A stretch of DNA of 64,000 bases, from contig NZ_CP078013.2 of assembly GCF_024112395.2 (NCBI RefSeq), positions 3,162,001 to 3,226,000 of the forward strand. Reading direction: 5' to 3'. Below the pieces are notes generated by a model. That model was given only the letters and a program-made list of their open reading frames with translations. It searched no databases and was not told where the DNA came from. Source of the DNA: Pseudomonas pergaminensis. Lineage in GTDB: Bacteria > Pseudomonadota > Gammaproteobacteria > Pseudomonadales > Pseudomonadaceae. Position 1 is the stretch's first letter; each line of letters begins with the position of its first letter. Positions 47,042 to 55,877 of this stretch are shown here, in pieces. Both the position numbers and the translations under genes were made by a program.

Positions 47042-47398
47042 TCAGTCAGCGTTGGACGCCAACCCTTTGTCGATAAAACCGCGCAACCGCAGTCGGGACT
47101 GAATGCCCACATGACGTGCGACTTCCTTGCCGTTTTGGTAGATAACCAGCGCCGGGATACCTGAAACCTGAAAACGCGTCTTAGCCGCTTCGGGATCTTC
47201 GGCATTGACCTCATCCATATTGCATTTCATGACTTTCAGGCGACCTCTGTATTCCTCGGCCAACTGCTCGATAATGGGTGCAAGCATTTTGCAGGGACCA
47301 CACCAAGGCGCCCAGAAATCGACCAGTACAGGCAGATCAGCGTCAGTGACTTGTGCGTCGAAAGTGCTCAGGGAAAGGTCTTGAATTAATTCACTCAT
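47042..47398 (-). CDS. Thioredoxin
   Basis: A 118-residue cytoplasmic thioredoxin with active site WCGPC at residues 32-36 and the cis-Pro loop GIPALVIYQNGKE. No signal peptide. It lies between tldD and tldE with gaps of 38 and 31 bases, so it is very probably made with them. An attractive role is the reduction of disulfide bonds in a peptide before it enters the TldD/TldE chamber; that is inference from position. The genome must have its own housekeeping trxA, so this copy is accessory. Confidence 0.93.
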   Translation of the reverse strand: MSELIQDLSLSTFDAQVTDADLPVLVDFWAPWCGPCKMLAPIIEQLAEEYRGRLKVMKCNMDEVNAEDPEAAKTRFQVSGIPALVIYQNGKEVARHVGIQSRLRLRGFIDKGLASNAD

Positions 47399-47429
47399 TA
47401 GTGCTACTCCAGTGTTAATGCGTTAGAAG

Positions 47430-48776
47430 TCACTGCCCGCCGATGCGCAGGTCATTAATCAAAATCGAACCACCGCTGACTTTTCCCAGCGTCATGCTGT
47501 CGCTACCAACGGCTAAAATACCGGCGTAAATGTCACGCAGATTTCCCGCCACCGTGACGTGGTCGACCGGAAATTGGATCTCGCCGTTTTCCACCCAAAA
47601 TCCTTGCGCGGCACGTGAGTAATCGCCGGTCGCCAGGCGCACGCCATCCCCGATCAGATGAGTGATATACAGTCCGTTATTCAATTTTCCGAGCATTGCG
47701 GTGAGATCATCACTGTCCTTGGTAAGGCGGCTTTTCAAGCTAAGGTTATATGCGCCTTTGGCATTTCCCGTGCTTACCATGCCAAGACGTCGGGCCGTAT
47801 AGGCAGAAAGGAAGTAGCCGCGAACTACGCCCTGATCAACAACCGCTCGTTGCTGGCCTACTACACCGTCTGAATCGAAACAACCGCTTGCCGTCCCGTA
47901 CAACTGGAAAGGATTTTCGAAGACGTCCAGATGCTCGGCAAAAATTCTTTGTCCGAGGCTGTCACGTAGAAACGACGCATCTCTTGAGAGTTCGCCTCCA
48001 CTGACCGCTTGATGGAAATGATGAACAAGGCTGTGGGCGGCCTGCGGCGCCAGCAAGACCGGGCAGCTGCGAGAGCTGATTGAGCGGCTGCCCAGCGATT
48101 CAATAGCGCTACGTGCGGCTATTTCACCCACCTGCTCAGGCGCCATGAGCAACTGCGGTGCGGTGCGGTAATCAGTCCAGGAATCAGTTTTGCGTTGGTC
48201 ATCGCGGCTGCCAATCACCCTCGCGGTGACACTGTGATCGGTGCGCTGTGAACGACGGCAAAAGCCTTGAGATGTCGCCAGGAGCATTTGCGAGCGAGCG
48301 GTTTCAAGACTTGCACCATCGCTGCGAACTTCGGCACCCAACCGGTGAATACCGTCTTCGACCTGTCTGACGTGTTGCACCGCTTGCTCTATATCCAGAG
48401 ACCAAGGGTTGTCCGTTTGCAAATCCAGCTCGACAGTGCTCAGTTGCGCGCTGTCGACCAGGCACGCGTCGGGGTCTTCGCTGGCGTAGCGAGCGATGTC
48501 CAACGCAGCACTCACCATTCGCTGCACATTGGCGGGGCTGAAATCGGTGGAACTCGTGAAGCCTTGACGCTGGCCTCTGAACACCGTGAGAGAGATGCTG
48601 CTTTGCGTATGTACCGTGCGGGTTGTGACCCGCCCATCCAATACCTCGACACTTAGCCCGGACATCTCTGAAATGGAAACTTTGGCGTCACTGGCACCCA
48701 AGTGTCTTGCCTTGGCGACGAGGTCCTGCGCGATCTCCGCCAGTTGTTTCCCGGTATAAGCGAACTGCTGATTCAT
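47430..48776 (-). CDS. pmbA: TldE (PmbA)-type protease subunit
   Basis: A 448-residue TldE/PmbA (E. coli 450 residues), the non-catalytic partner that shapes the TldD/E chamber; as expected it lacks the HExxxH motif. AKVSISEMSGLSVEVLDGRV near the start, the TSTDFSPANVQRMVSAALDIARYA segment, and GAYNLSLKSRLTKDSDDLTAM with a final GDYSRAAQGFWVENGEIQFPVDHVTVAGNL follow the family. It is encoded 14 bases after the ABC transporter gene and 31 bases before thioredoxin. Confidence 0.93.
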   Translation of the reverse strand: MNQQFAYTGKQLAEIAQDLVAKARHLGASDAKVSISEMSGLSVEVLDGRVTTRTVHTQSSISLTVFRGQRQGFTSSTDFSPANVQRMVSAALDIARYASEDPDACLVDSAQLSTVELDLQTDNPWSLDIEQAVQHVRQVEDGIHRLGAEVRSDGASLETARSQMLLATSQGFCRRSQRTDHSVTARVIGSRDDQRKTDSWTDYRTAPQLLMAPEQVGEIAARSAIESLGSRSISSRSCPVLLAPQAAHSLVHHFHQAVSGGELSRDASFLRDSLGQRIFAEHLDVFENPFQLYGTASGCFDSDGVVGQQRAVVDQGVVRGYFLSAYTARRLGMVSTGNAKGAYNLSLKSRLTKDSDDLTAMLGKLNNGLYITHLIGDGVRLATGDYSRAAQGFWVENGEIQFPVDHVTVAGNLRDIYAGILAVGSDSMTLGKVSGGSILINDLRIGGQ

Positions 48777-48790
48777 CTATAACTCCAATT

Positions 48791-50569
48791 TCAGGAAGGG
48801 CATCTCGAAGCGCTTTTGCGATGAGGATCGGGGTAGGGGGGCTGCGACACAGCGTCCAAGTCCAGGACGCGATCGTGCAGGCTGTCCAGTGCCGTTCGGT
48901 GGGTCACACTGACCATTGCACTGGTGGCCAATTCGGTTAAAAGGTGCCGGTAAATGGACTGTTCGGTCTCGCCATCGAGAGCGCTGGTGGCCTCGTCCAG
49001 AAACACTAGGTCAGGCCGATGAATCAGCAGCCGGGCGAGCGCGAGACGTTGTTGCTCGCCTCCTGAAAGCTTGCGCTGCCAGACCGCTTCCTGCGTCAGA
49101 TCGAATGCGAATTTATCCATATGGCAATCGATTAAAGCCTGCCGGCAGTGCTCGTCAGTCACAGTTTCCGGTTGGTAGGGGTAGCACAGCGCTGCCTTCA
49201 AAGAGCCGGTAGGGACATAGCTACGTTGGGGTACAAACATCACCTTCCACCCCTCAGGGATCGCAATGGTCCCGCTGCCGTAGGGCCACAGACCGGCAAT
49301 GGCACGCAGCAACGTACTCTTACCGCGTCCGGATGCACCTTTGATCACCCAGCGTTGCCCAGCTTCAATCTGCAGCAATGGCACCTGGACCAGCGCCTCA
49401 CCTGACGGCTTGCGCAAGTCCAAATCGGTACAGACCAGTTGATCTCCCCCGGCATGCAACTGGATCTCACGAGGTCGGGCGTCGAGCTTGTTCATGGCCC
49501 AACTGAAGTCGCGCAGCCGATTCACCAGCGCCAGCCAGCGGGTGTAGGTCGGGTAGACCTGCACAAACAGATTCAACGTTGCGGTCATCGCGCCGAAGGC
49601 GCCGCCCGCCGGGCCACCGAGCCCACCCTGGATACGCGCCACATCGCCGAGGCTGATATCCCCGCTCATGTAGCGAGGAACCGCCAGTAGCATCGGCAAC
49701 AAGGAAAAGGTTTCTTGGTACGCATCGCGGGCGAACATCAGCTTGGACGTGCGTTTGATGATGGCTGCCCAGTTGCTGCGCACCCGTGCGAAGGCCGCCA
49801 ACAAGCGACCACGCTCGATTGCTCCGCCGCGATAGAACGCAATCTGCTCAGCGTTTTCACGCAAGCGCATGCCGAGGAAACGAAAGTCTGCCTCCACGGT
49901 TTGCTTATGACTATTAAGGCCTACCAGCGCCTTGCCAGCCCAATGCACAACTGCCAGTTGCCCAACCGTGTAGCCCAACGCAGCGAACAACAGATAGCCG
50001 GGAATAACGATGGCTGCACCGGCAATACTGAAAGACAACTCTCCCGACAAACTCCACAGCACAGCGCCGAACGACACTGCGCTCACTAGCATGTAAATAA
50101 GGTTCAGCACATTGGTCAGCGTGATTTCGACGAATTCAGCAATATCCTGGGAGATTCGCTGGTCGGCGTTGGTCAACGACCCCTCACGCTCCAGTTCAAG
50201 GTAGCGATCCCCCTGAGTCCATCGCTCTACATAATTGCGCGTAAGCCAAGTACGCCAACGCAACTCCAGCACCTGACGTACAGCAAGGTTGACGATAATC
50301 AGCAATGGCGAGGTCAGCGCCAGCGCAAAATTCATCAATAAGACGGGTAGCAATGTATGCCAGTCCTTTGAGACCAGCGCATCAACCAAGTTACCGGCCG
50401 CCTGGTTTGCCCAGACCGCAACATAAACCATGCCCAATGTGATCGAAACACAGACGGCAAACAAAGCCGCCGCCAGCCATTTTTCCTCGGACAGCCAGAA
50501 CGCGCTGAAAACCCTTCCTATCGAAGGGCGCTGTTCAGGCAAATGGGCACCGCTCAACGGCCGGCTCAT
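48791..50569 (-). CDS. YddA/BclA-like fused ABC transporter 1
   Basis: A 592-residue fusion of a SbmA/BacA-like membrane domain (six segments from about residue 33; NADQRISQDIAEFVEITLTN is the family signature) with an ABC ATPase: Walker A GASGRGKSTLL near residue 405, LSGGEQQRLALARLL, LVFLDEATSALD and the switch His in SVTHRTALD. Relatives (BclA of Bradyrhizobium, Rv1819c of Mycobacterium, SbmA without ATPase) import peptides and hydrophilic compounds. Its start overlaps the stop of the second transporter by four bases, so they may form a heterodimer. Export is possible, but the TonB context favours import. Confidence 0.85.
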   Translation of the reverse strand: MSRPLSGAHLPEQRPSIGRVFSAFWLSEEKWLAAALFAVCVSITLGMVYVAVWANQAAGNLVDALVSKDWHTLLPVLLMNFALALTSPLLIIVNLAVRQVLELRWRTWLTRNYVERWTQGDRYLELEREGSLTNADQRISQDIAEFVEITLTNVLNLIYMLVSAVSFGAVLWSLSGELSFSIAGAAIVIPGYLLFAALGYTVGQLAVVHWAGKALVGLNSHKQTVEADFRFLGMRLRENAEQIAFYRGGAIERGRLLAAFARVRSNWAAIIKRTSKLMFARDAYQETFSLLPMLLAVPRYMSGDISLGDVARIQGGLGGPAGGAFGAMTATLNLFVQVYPTYTRWLALVNRLRDFSWAMNKLDARPREIQLHAGGDQLVCTDLDLRKPSGEALVQVPLLQIEAGQRWVIKGASGRGKSTLLRAIAGLWPYGSGTIAIPEGWKVMFVPQRSYVPTGSLKAALCYPYQPETVTDEHCRQALIDCHMDKFAFDLTQEAVWQRKLSGGEQQRLALARLLIHRPDLVFLDEATSALDGETEQSIYRHLLTELATSAMVSVTHRTALDSLHDRVLDLDAVSQPPYPDPHRKSASRCPS

Positions 50570-52311
50570 GGGCGCACCGACATATGAGTCGTCGCGTCGG
50601 CAGCAGGACCAATGTCATGCGCGGGTGTGATGTCCAGCGTGTGTGAAAAGAGAGGATCCAACTCGCGGTTATGACTGATGCTGATGATGGCGCTTTCAGA
50701 AAGACGCGCGAATAACAGCTGATAAATATACCTCTCCGTGTCCGGATCAAGGCCGCTGGTAGCCTCATCAAAGAAAACCAATTTTGGTTGCTGCAACAAT
50801 ACGCGCGCGATCGCCAATCGTTGTTGCTCGCCTCCGGAAAGCAGGTTTTGCCAATCCGCTGCCTGTGTCAGCGATTCGACACGCGCCTCCAACCGCACAT
50901 CGATCAAGGCTTGGCGGCATTGGTCGTCATCAAAGCGGGAATCACCATCCGGATAACACAGCGCTGCTTTGAGCGTGCCCTGAGGGATGTAGCTTTTCTG
51001 AGGTACAAACAGCTGCGAGACACTGCTGTCCGGCACTTGCACCCAGCCACTGCCATGCGGCCACAGGCCGGACAGCGCTCGCATCAGGGTACTTTTGCCG
51101 GCGCCGGATGGGCCGCGCACGACCCACTTCTGACCCTGCTCAATGTACACCGCGGGTGTATGACTCAGTGTCTCTCCGAGTGGGCTGGTCAGCGTCAAGG
51201 CCGAGGCTGCGATGACTGGCTTATCTGTAAAACGTAGTGTAATCCCAGGCACTTGCGTCTCGAGGCTAAGCAACGCACCTTGTAGATCACGCAACCGATT
51301 CGCCGAGGCGAGCCAAATACTGAAGTCTACGTAGCTGGAGCTAAAGAAGTTCAGTGATGAACTGACCTGGTTGAACGCTGCGGTCACTTGAGTGAGACCG
51401 CCCAAGCTGACAGCCCCTGATAAATAGCGAGGCATCGATAGCGCAGTAGGCACAAGGCTCCCAACTTGAAGATAAGCCGAATTGGCCACAGACGATTTGC
51501 AGATTCGTATCAGCAGCGCGATGAAATTGAGCTGCACCTGCCGGAACTGTTGCATCATCCGGTGCCCCTCCCTCGGGCCCCCGCGATAGAACGCAATCTG
51601 CTCAGCGTTCTCACGCAAGTTCATTCCCAGTGCGCGGAAATCAGCTTCTACCGTTTGCTTGCGAATATTCAAAGCAATCAAGGGTTTGCCCACCCAATGA
51701 GCGATCAATAATCCGAGCAATGAGTAAATGATCGCTGCATACAGGAGGTAACCCGGGATCTCAAAAGTATGCCCGCCTAACTCCAGGCTCAGCACCCCAG
51801 ACAACCCCCATAGGACCCCACCAAAAGTCACGGCACTGACGGGCACGGTAATCACGCCCAGAGTAAGCAGAAGCGAGCGCTGTACGAATATATTGATGTC
51901 TTCAGAAATTCGCTGATCACTGTTGGTCACCAGGCCATCTCGCTCTACCGGATAGAAACGCTGGTTTGCGGTCCATCGGTCGATCAATCTGTGGCTAAGC
52001 CAGGCACGCCAGCGGAGTTGCAAGTATTCCTGAGCCGCATAAGACACGATTGCCAGGCCAGCCATCAGCAACCCAAGAACAAAGCCAAAGATCAATGTCG
52101 ACCATAGTGTCGGCCAATCACGCGCGACTAAGGCGTCTGTTGTCTTGGCAACCACCTCAGTCGCTAGCAGTGACACATAAATCCCACCAAAGCTAATCGA
52201 CAGGCATGTTGCCAGCAGCCCCCAGGCCCAGTAGCGATCTTTGGATACCCAATAGGGCAACAAAAGCTGGGCGAGCGATGGCCGTGCAGCGGCGAGGGTG
52301 GCGCTGGTCAT
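50566..52311 (-). CDS. YddA/BclA-like fused ABC transporter 2
   Basis: A 581-residue paralogue of the downstream transporter with the same plan: SbmA/BacA-like membrane domain (WRAWLSHRLIDRWTANQRFY, NSDQRISEDINIFVQRSLL), then ATPase with Walker A GPSGAGKSTLM near residue 410, LLSGGEQQRLAIARVLL and LVFFDEATSGLD; the switch His is in SISHNRELD. Both half-sites look complete, so homodimers are possible, but the coupled genes suggest a pair. It starts 16 bases after exbD. Confidence 0.85.
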   Translation of the reverse strand: MTSATLAAARPSLAQLLLPYWVSKDRYWAWGLLATCLSISFGGIYVSLLATEVVAKTTDALVARDWPTLWSTLIFGFVLGLLMAGLAIVSYAAQEYLQLRWRAWLSHRLIDRWTANQRFYPVERDGLVTNSDQRISEDINIFVQRSLLLTLGVITVPVSAVTFGGVLWGLSGVLSLELGGHTFEIPGYLLYAAIIYSLLGLLIAHWVGKPLIALNIRKQTVEADFRALGMNLRENAEQIAFYRGGPREGHRMMQQFRQVQLNFIALLIRICKSSVANSAYLQVGSLVPTALSMPRYLSGAVSLGGLTQVTAAFNQVSSSLNFFSSSYVDFSIWLASANRLRDLQGALLSLETQVPGITLRFTDKPVIAASALTLTSPLGETLSHTPAVYIEQGQKWVVRGPSGAGKSTLMRALSGLWPHGSGWVQVPDSSVSQLFVPQKSYIPQGTLKAALCYPDGDSRFDDDQCRQALIDVRLEARVESLTQAADWQNLLSGGEQQRLAIARVLLQQPKLVFFDEATSGLDPDTERYIYQLLFARLSESAIISISHNRELDPLFSHTLDITPAHDIGPAADATTHMSVRP

Positions 52312-52327
52312 AGACGTTCCGGTAAGT

Positions 52328-52747
52328 TCAGGGCGTAGTGGGTTTGGCTTCGGTTACAAAATCGATCTTGCTCAAGCCTCCGCCCTGGGCCGCCGACAAA
52401 AGAGTAGCAACGCGCTCGTAGCGCACTTCCTTGTCAGCAAACAGCCGCACATTGGGGACTGGATCTTGAACGGCCGCCACAGCGATTCGCTGTTTGAGCT
52501 GATCATCGCTGACCGGCTCCTTGTTCCATAAAATGGAGCCATCGGGCGTGATAGAAACGTCGATGGCGTCGGGCTGCTTCTCCATCGTATGACTATCGGC
52601 TTTGGGCAGCTCCAACTTCACCGCGTGATTAATCACCGGCAATGTGATGATGAAGATAATCAGCAGCACCAACATCACGTCAATCAATGGGGTCATGTTG
52701 ATGTCCGCCATCACATCATCGGCTTCGAACTGCGACCCCATGCTCAT
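52328..52747 (-). CDS. exbD: ExbD-type energy transducer subunit
   Basis: A 139-residue ExbD/TolR protein: cytoplasmic start, one membrane segment at about residues 18-40 (PLIDVMLVLLIIFIITLPV) with the proton-path Asp (Asp22 in PLIDVMLV), and a periplasmic domain. It overlaps exbB by four bases. With ExbB it drives TonB using the proton gradient. A dedicated copy, since it lies inside the array with its own tonB. Confidence 0.93.
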   Translation of the reverse strand: MSMGSQFEADDVMADINMTPLIDVMLVLLIIFIITLPVINHAVKLELPKADSHTMEKQPDAIDVSITPDGSILWNKEPVSDDQLKQRIAVAAVQDPVPNVRLFADKEVRYERVATLLSAAQGGGLSKIDFVTEAKPTTP

Positions 52748-53505
52748 GACGTAGTCCTCGCGACCGTCGCGTTGGTGAAGCGCTTATCTGCCGCATTGCT
52801 AGGCACTCCAGGGGAGGCTTCTTCAACATTGACCCGCGCACCGGTCAAAAAGTACGCGTGCAGATCGTGTGCAAAGCGTGCCAGCGCGTGACTGACACCT
52901 TTGTTGCGACGCGAGATTGCGTTGTAACCGAGCACTGCGGGGATCGCTACAAACAGACCGAACGCCGTCATGATCAGCGATTCGCCAACCGGGCCAGCGA
53001 CCTGCGCCAGCGACGCGTCGCCGGTGGTTCCGATCACCTTGAGCGCGTGGTAGATACCCCATACCGTCCCGAACAGGCCTACGAACGGCGCCGTACTGCC
53101 GATCGAAGCAAGAATCGCCAGCCCCATCTGCAATCGCGACAGATGCTCCTCCAGAACGTCTTTCAGGCATCGCCCCAGCCAATCACTCAAGTCAAAACGA
53201 CTGTGGAGCTGCGAGCTTTGCTGCTGTTGGTGTGCATTGGCAGCAACACCTACTTGGGCCAAATGCACGAATGGATTGCCTGGGCCAGTGTTCAACTGTT
53301 CGACGCCCGCGTCGAAGTTCTCCGCTCTCCAGAACGATGTGACTGCACGGCGCGTCATTCCTCGCAACTTAAGTAACTGTACGGTTTTGATGATCATCAC
53401 GCCCCAACTCAGCACAGACATGATCAACAGCACTATGGCAATGGTCTTTGAAACCATATCCCCTGTTTGCCAGGCGTAGGCCAACCCTAATTCTTGCATG
53501 GTCAA
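52744..53505 (-). CDS. exbB: ExbB-type energy transducer subunit
   Basis: A 253-residue ExbB/MotA-family protein with three membrane segments (about residues 17-37, 135-158 and 172-195), including LAILASIGSTAPFVGLFGTVWGIYHAL and AGPVGESLIMTAFGLFVAIPAVLGYN, the proton-channel core. It starts 35 bases after tonB and is coupled to exbD. Together with ExbD it forms the motor of the TonB complex. The C-terminal 40 residues are longer than in short ExbB proteins. Confidence 0.93.
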   Translation of the reverse strand: MTMQELGLAYAWQTGDMVSKTIAIVLLIMSVLSWGVMIIKTVQLLKLRGMTRRAVTSFWRAENFDAGVEQLNTGPGNPFVHLAQVGVAANAHQQQQSSQLHSRFDLSDWLGRCLKDVLEEHLSRLQMGLAILASIGSTAPFVGLFGTVWGIYHALKVIGTTGDASLAQVAGPVGESLIMTAFGLFVAIPAVLGYNAISRRNKGVSHALARFAHDLHAYFLTGARVNVEEASPGVPSNAADKRFTNATVARTTS

Positions 53506-53540
53506 TCCTCTCTCATTAGCGCTCGATTACGATCGAGTGG

Positions 53541-54389
53541 TTAGTTGCTCAGACGGAAGTCAACGGTTTGCACAGCGCGAACCGAGATGGCCTGTCCGCC
53601 TTCTACATAAGGGTTGCAAACCGCGCCGCGGACAGCCGCGACAGCCGATTCATCAAGTTCTTCATTACCACTGCTGCGGACCACGTCGGCTCGCTGCACC
53701 AGCCCTTTCGGGTTGATCTCAAGACGCACCAACACTTGACCTTCGGCGTGTAAACGTCTTGCCCTGCGCGGATAAGCCGGTGCTGGAACGCGGCACCCTA
53801 CAGACGGCACATCCTTGGGCGCGGCAGTTGGCAAATCCATCATCTTCGGCGCGACGGGTGCAGATTGCGCTTGGGTAGAGGCAGGGTCAGGCTTGGCTTC
53901 ACTGGGTGGCGTGGGCTCGACTGGTTTTTGCTCCTGCACCAGAGCCGGTTTTTTTGGAGCAGGTTTGATCACAGGCTTGGGCTTAGGCACAGGTTTGACT
54001 TCCTTGGGTTTTTCCACTGGCTTAGGCTTCGGTGGCTCCTGTTCAATGGTGCGGGCCGAGGCGTCGCTGGTGAGCACGGCAGGCGTCGGCGGCGCCTGGA
54101 CCGGTACTTCCTCAACTGGCGGCTGAATCACGACCGGAGTCGGAGGCGGCATGGCGACCAGACTCACACGTACACTGCTTACGGAAGCAGCTTGCTCCAT
54201 AGTCAGCTCACGCTTGGTCACCTGTGTGACCAATATAGCCAGCCCGCCCACATGGACTAGAAGCGCCACAGAGAAGGCTGCGATAATGGGCAGCCGATTT
54301 TTCTTTGGCTCTGCCGCTTCGATATTGGCGCATGACTCCCAGCCTCGCGCATGAGGAAAATGGCTGCCCGGTAAATTGAGATTGCTCAC
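53541..54389 (-). CDS. tonB: TonB-family energy transducer
   Basis: A 282-residue TonB. One N-terminal membrane segment (LPIIAAFSVALLVHVGGLAI at about residues 32-54) with His44 in the SxxxH position, a long Pro/Lys-rich periplasmic rod (KPKPVEKPKEVKPVPKPK at about 120-140), and a C-terminal TonB domain (YPRRARRLHAEGQVLVRLEI, then GNEELDESAVAAVRGAVCNPYVEG). It transmits energy to the outer-membrane receptor. Its start overlaps the stop of the STN gene by four bases. A dedicated TonB beside a receptor suggests specific use. Confidence 0.93.
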   Translation of the reverse strand: MSNLNLPGSHFPHARGWESCANIEAAEPKKNRLPIIAAFSVALLVHVGGLAILVTQVTKRELTMEQAASVSSVRVSLVAMPPPTPVVIQPPVEEVPVQAPPTPAVLTSDASARTIEQEPPKPKPVEKPKEVKPVPKPKPVIKPAPKKPALVQEQKPVEPTPPSEAKPDPASTQAQSAPVAPKMMDLPTAAPKDVPSVGCRVPAPAYPRRARRLHAEGQVLVRLEINPKGLVQRADVVRSSGNEELDESAVAAVRGAVCNPYVEGGQAISVRAVQTVDFRLSN

Positions 54390-54763
54390 ACGCCTGTCTC
54401 CGCTTTTGCATTTCTTATCTTTATATTGCTGGGAAGCAGCTTGAGCGTGCCATTGGCGGTCCGCGACAGCTCAAACCCCGAGGCATCCAGCGCCTGGCGC
54501 GCAGCTTCATAACCTGTGAGCTGGCCCCGGACGCTCTTACTGCGCTTTTCAACAATCAAGCCAGGTTCAAAAACGATTACGCAGCCATTGATACGTCCGA
54601 TATCCAGCAGCGTATTGCTCAACAAGCCAGCATCAATTGCATAGTTGCGATGAGTATCAAGATCACAGGCCAATGCCTCGATGCTGTTGCCCGCGAAGAG
54701 CATAACCAGTCCAACGGCTACCAAAGGACTCGACCCAAGCTTGTAAAACGATGCTTTAAGCAA
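54386..54763 (-). CDS. Stand-alone STN-domain periplasmic protein
   Basis: A 125-residue secreted protein: signal peptide of about 35 residues, then an STN (secretin/TonB N-terminus) domain at about 45-110 (AIDAGLLSNTLLDIGRINGC, VRGQLTGYEAARQALDASGFEL, and a closing LPSNIKI). It has no barrel or secretin part, so it is a free STN module. Such domains normally sit at the start of TonB-dependent transducers and touch FecR. A soluble copy coupled to tonB could compete for, or link, the FecR-TonB-receptor contacts. That role is inferred; I know no characterised example. Confidence 0.75.
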   Translation of the reverse strand: MLKASFYKLGSSPLVAVGLVMLFAGNSIEALACDLDTHRNYAIDAGLLSNTLLDIGRINGCVIVFEPGLIVEKRSKSVRGQLTGYEAARQALDASGFELSRTANGTLKLLPSNIKIRNAKAETGV

Positions 54764-54783
54764 GATGGCAACCGCTCTAAAAG

Positions 54784-54800
54784 TTATTCTTATTAGTTAT
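54784..54800. promoter_or_regulatory. Weak Fur-like AT-rich repeat before the STN gene
   Basis: TTATTCTTATTAGTTAT lies 21 bases before the STN gene in the only gap (157 bases) that breaks the fecR-to-tonB row. It recalls overlapping Fur hexamers, but matches are poor; it could equally be promoter sequence. Low confidence. Confidence 0.25.
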
Positions 54801-54920
54801 GTGCGACGAGAAAGGAAAAGTGACAGTGGTCAGCAGATATTTTTTATGAGAAAGACGCGAAAGTGCGTCGGGGAGGAGGTAGGAGGGAGGAGGGGGGCGG
54901 CGAACGACGCAAAGAGCGGA

Positions 54921-55877
54921 TTAAGCGCCGCTGATGTTTACCCAGTAACCGGTAGTGCGACGTACGACGATAGGCATCGTCTGCGCGAGTGCCTCTATAG
55001 CAAAATCTGTATCGTCCAATGGAAACAGGCCGCTGACTCGCAGTGAGGCAGCAGCCGGGTCGAGGCGGACAATGCCTGTGCGGTAATTTCGCAGAGCATC
55101 AATGACGACGGAAAGAGGCTGGTCATTGACTTCAAGCACTCCTCGTAGCCAGCTCGATTCGGCCCCAATGGAGACAGGAAATACTCTGAAGCCTTCAGGC
55201 CCGAATGTGGCCCCCTGGCCGACCGAGAGTAGTTTGGTGTCACCCCTCGCTGTCGCGCGAACGCCTCCATTCAAGGCCACAACCCTGAAACCGTCGCTCA
55301 CTTCGCGCAACGAGAATCTGCCATCTTTGACCTCAATAATGGCTCGCCCAATCTGAACAAGAAATGGCTGCTGGGAGGGGGCGACGTTCAAAATCATTTC
55401 ACCTGACACCAGTCGAATTTTTCTGCTTCCCGACTGCATATCAATGTTGATATTCGCTGCACTGCGTGCGTTGAGCGTCAGCGAACTGCCATCGGACAAC
55501 TGCAATGTACGGCGCTGAGAGGTGCGGGTAGTCACGTCGGCTAACATGTCGCCGACGGGATAAGTTCGATTGACCAACCACCCCCCCATGGTTCCTACTA
55601 CCGCCACACTAAGAGCAGTGCGCAAAAACTCTCTTCTTCGAGATGGTGCCAGCAAAACGCTGCGGACGCTCTGCGACGATACTGCGGATAAATGCGACGG
55701 CATTTTTCCGAGGGTTGATTCAATTCGCGTGCACGCTTGTTCATGTTCGGGTCTTTGCGCGCGCCACGTCAAAAAAGCAGATTCGTCTTCCGCCGTTGCC
55801 TCACCTGAGCGCAGGTACACCATCCATTCGATAGCCTGCTCGGCGATACTATCGATTGTGTCGACGCTTTTTTTCAT
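54921..55877 (-). CDS. fecR: FecR-type anti-sigma regulator
   Basis: A 318-residue FecR/FpvR-like protein. Cytoplasmic N-terminal sigma-binding part at about residues 10-55 (AEQAIEWMVYLRSGEATAED, AFLTWRAQRPEHEQA), one membrane segment at about 86-104 with a preceding twin-Arg stretch (SRRREFLRTAL), then the FecR domain (TQRRTLQLSDGSSLTLN-like region) and a C-terminal STN-like part (GVLEVNDQPLSVVIDAL). It carries the signal from the receptor to FecI. The start overlaps the fecI stop by four bases (ATGA). Confidence 0.92.
   Translation of the reverse strand: MKKSVDTIDSIAEQAIEWMVYLRSGEATAEDESAFLTWRAQRPEHEQACTRIESTLGKMPSHLSAVSSQSVRSVLLAPSRRREFLRTALSVAVVGTMGGWLVNRTYPVGDMLADVTTRTSQRRTLQLSDGSSLTLNARSAANINIDMQSGSRKIRLVSGEMILNVAPSQQPFLVQIGRAIIEVKDGRFSLREVSDGFRVVALNGGVRATARGDTKLLSVGQGATFGPEGFRVFPVSIGAESSWLRGVLEVNDQPLSVVIDALRNYRTGIVRLDPAAASLRVSGLFPLDDTDFAIEALAQTMPIVVRRTTGYWVNISGA

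Noticed and set aside
54386..54763. The STN protein as a lipoprotein
   Set aside because: A Cys follows the signal region (EALAC), but the residues at -3 to -1 do not fit a lipobox well.
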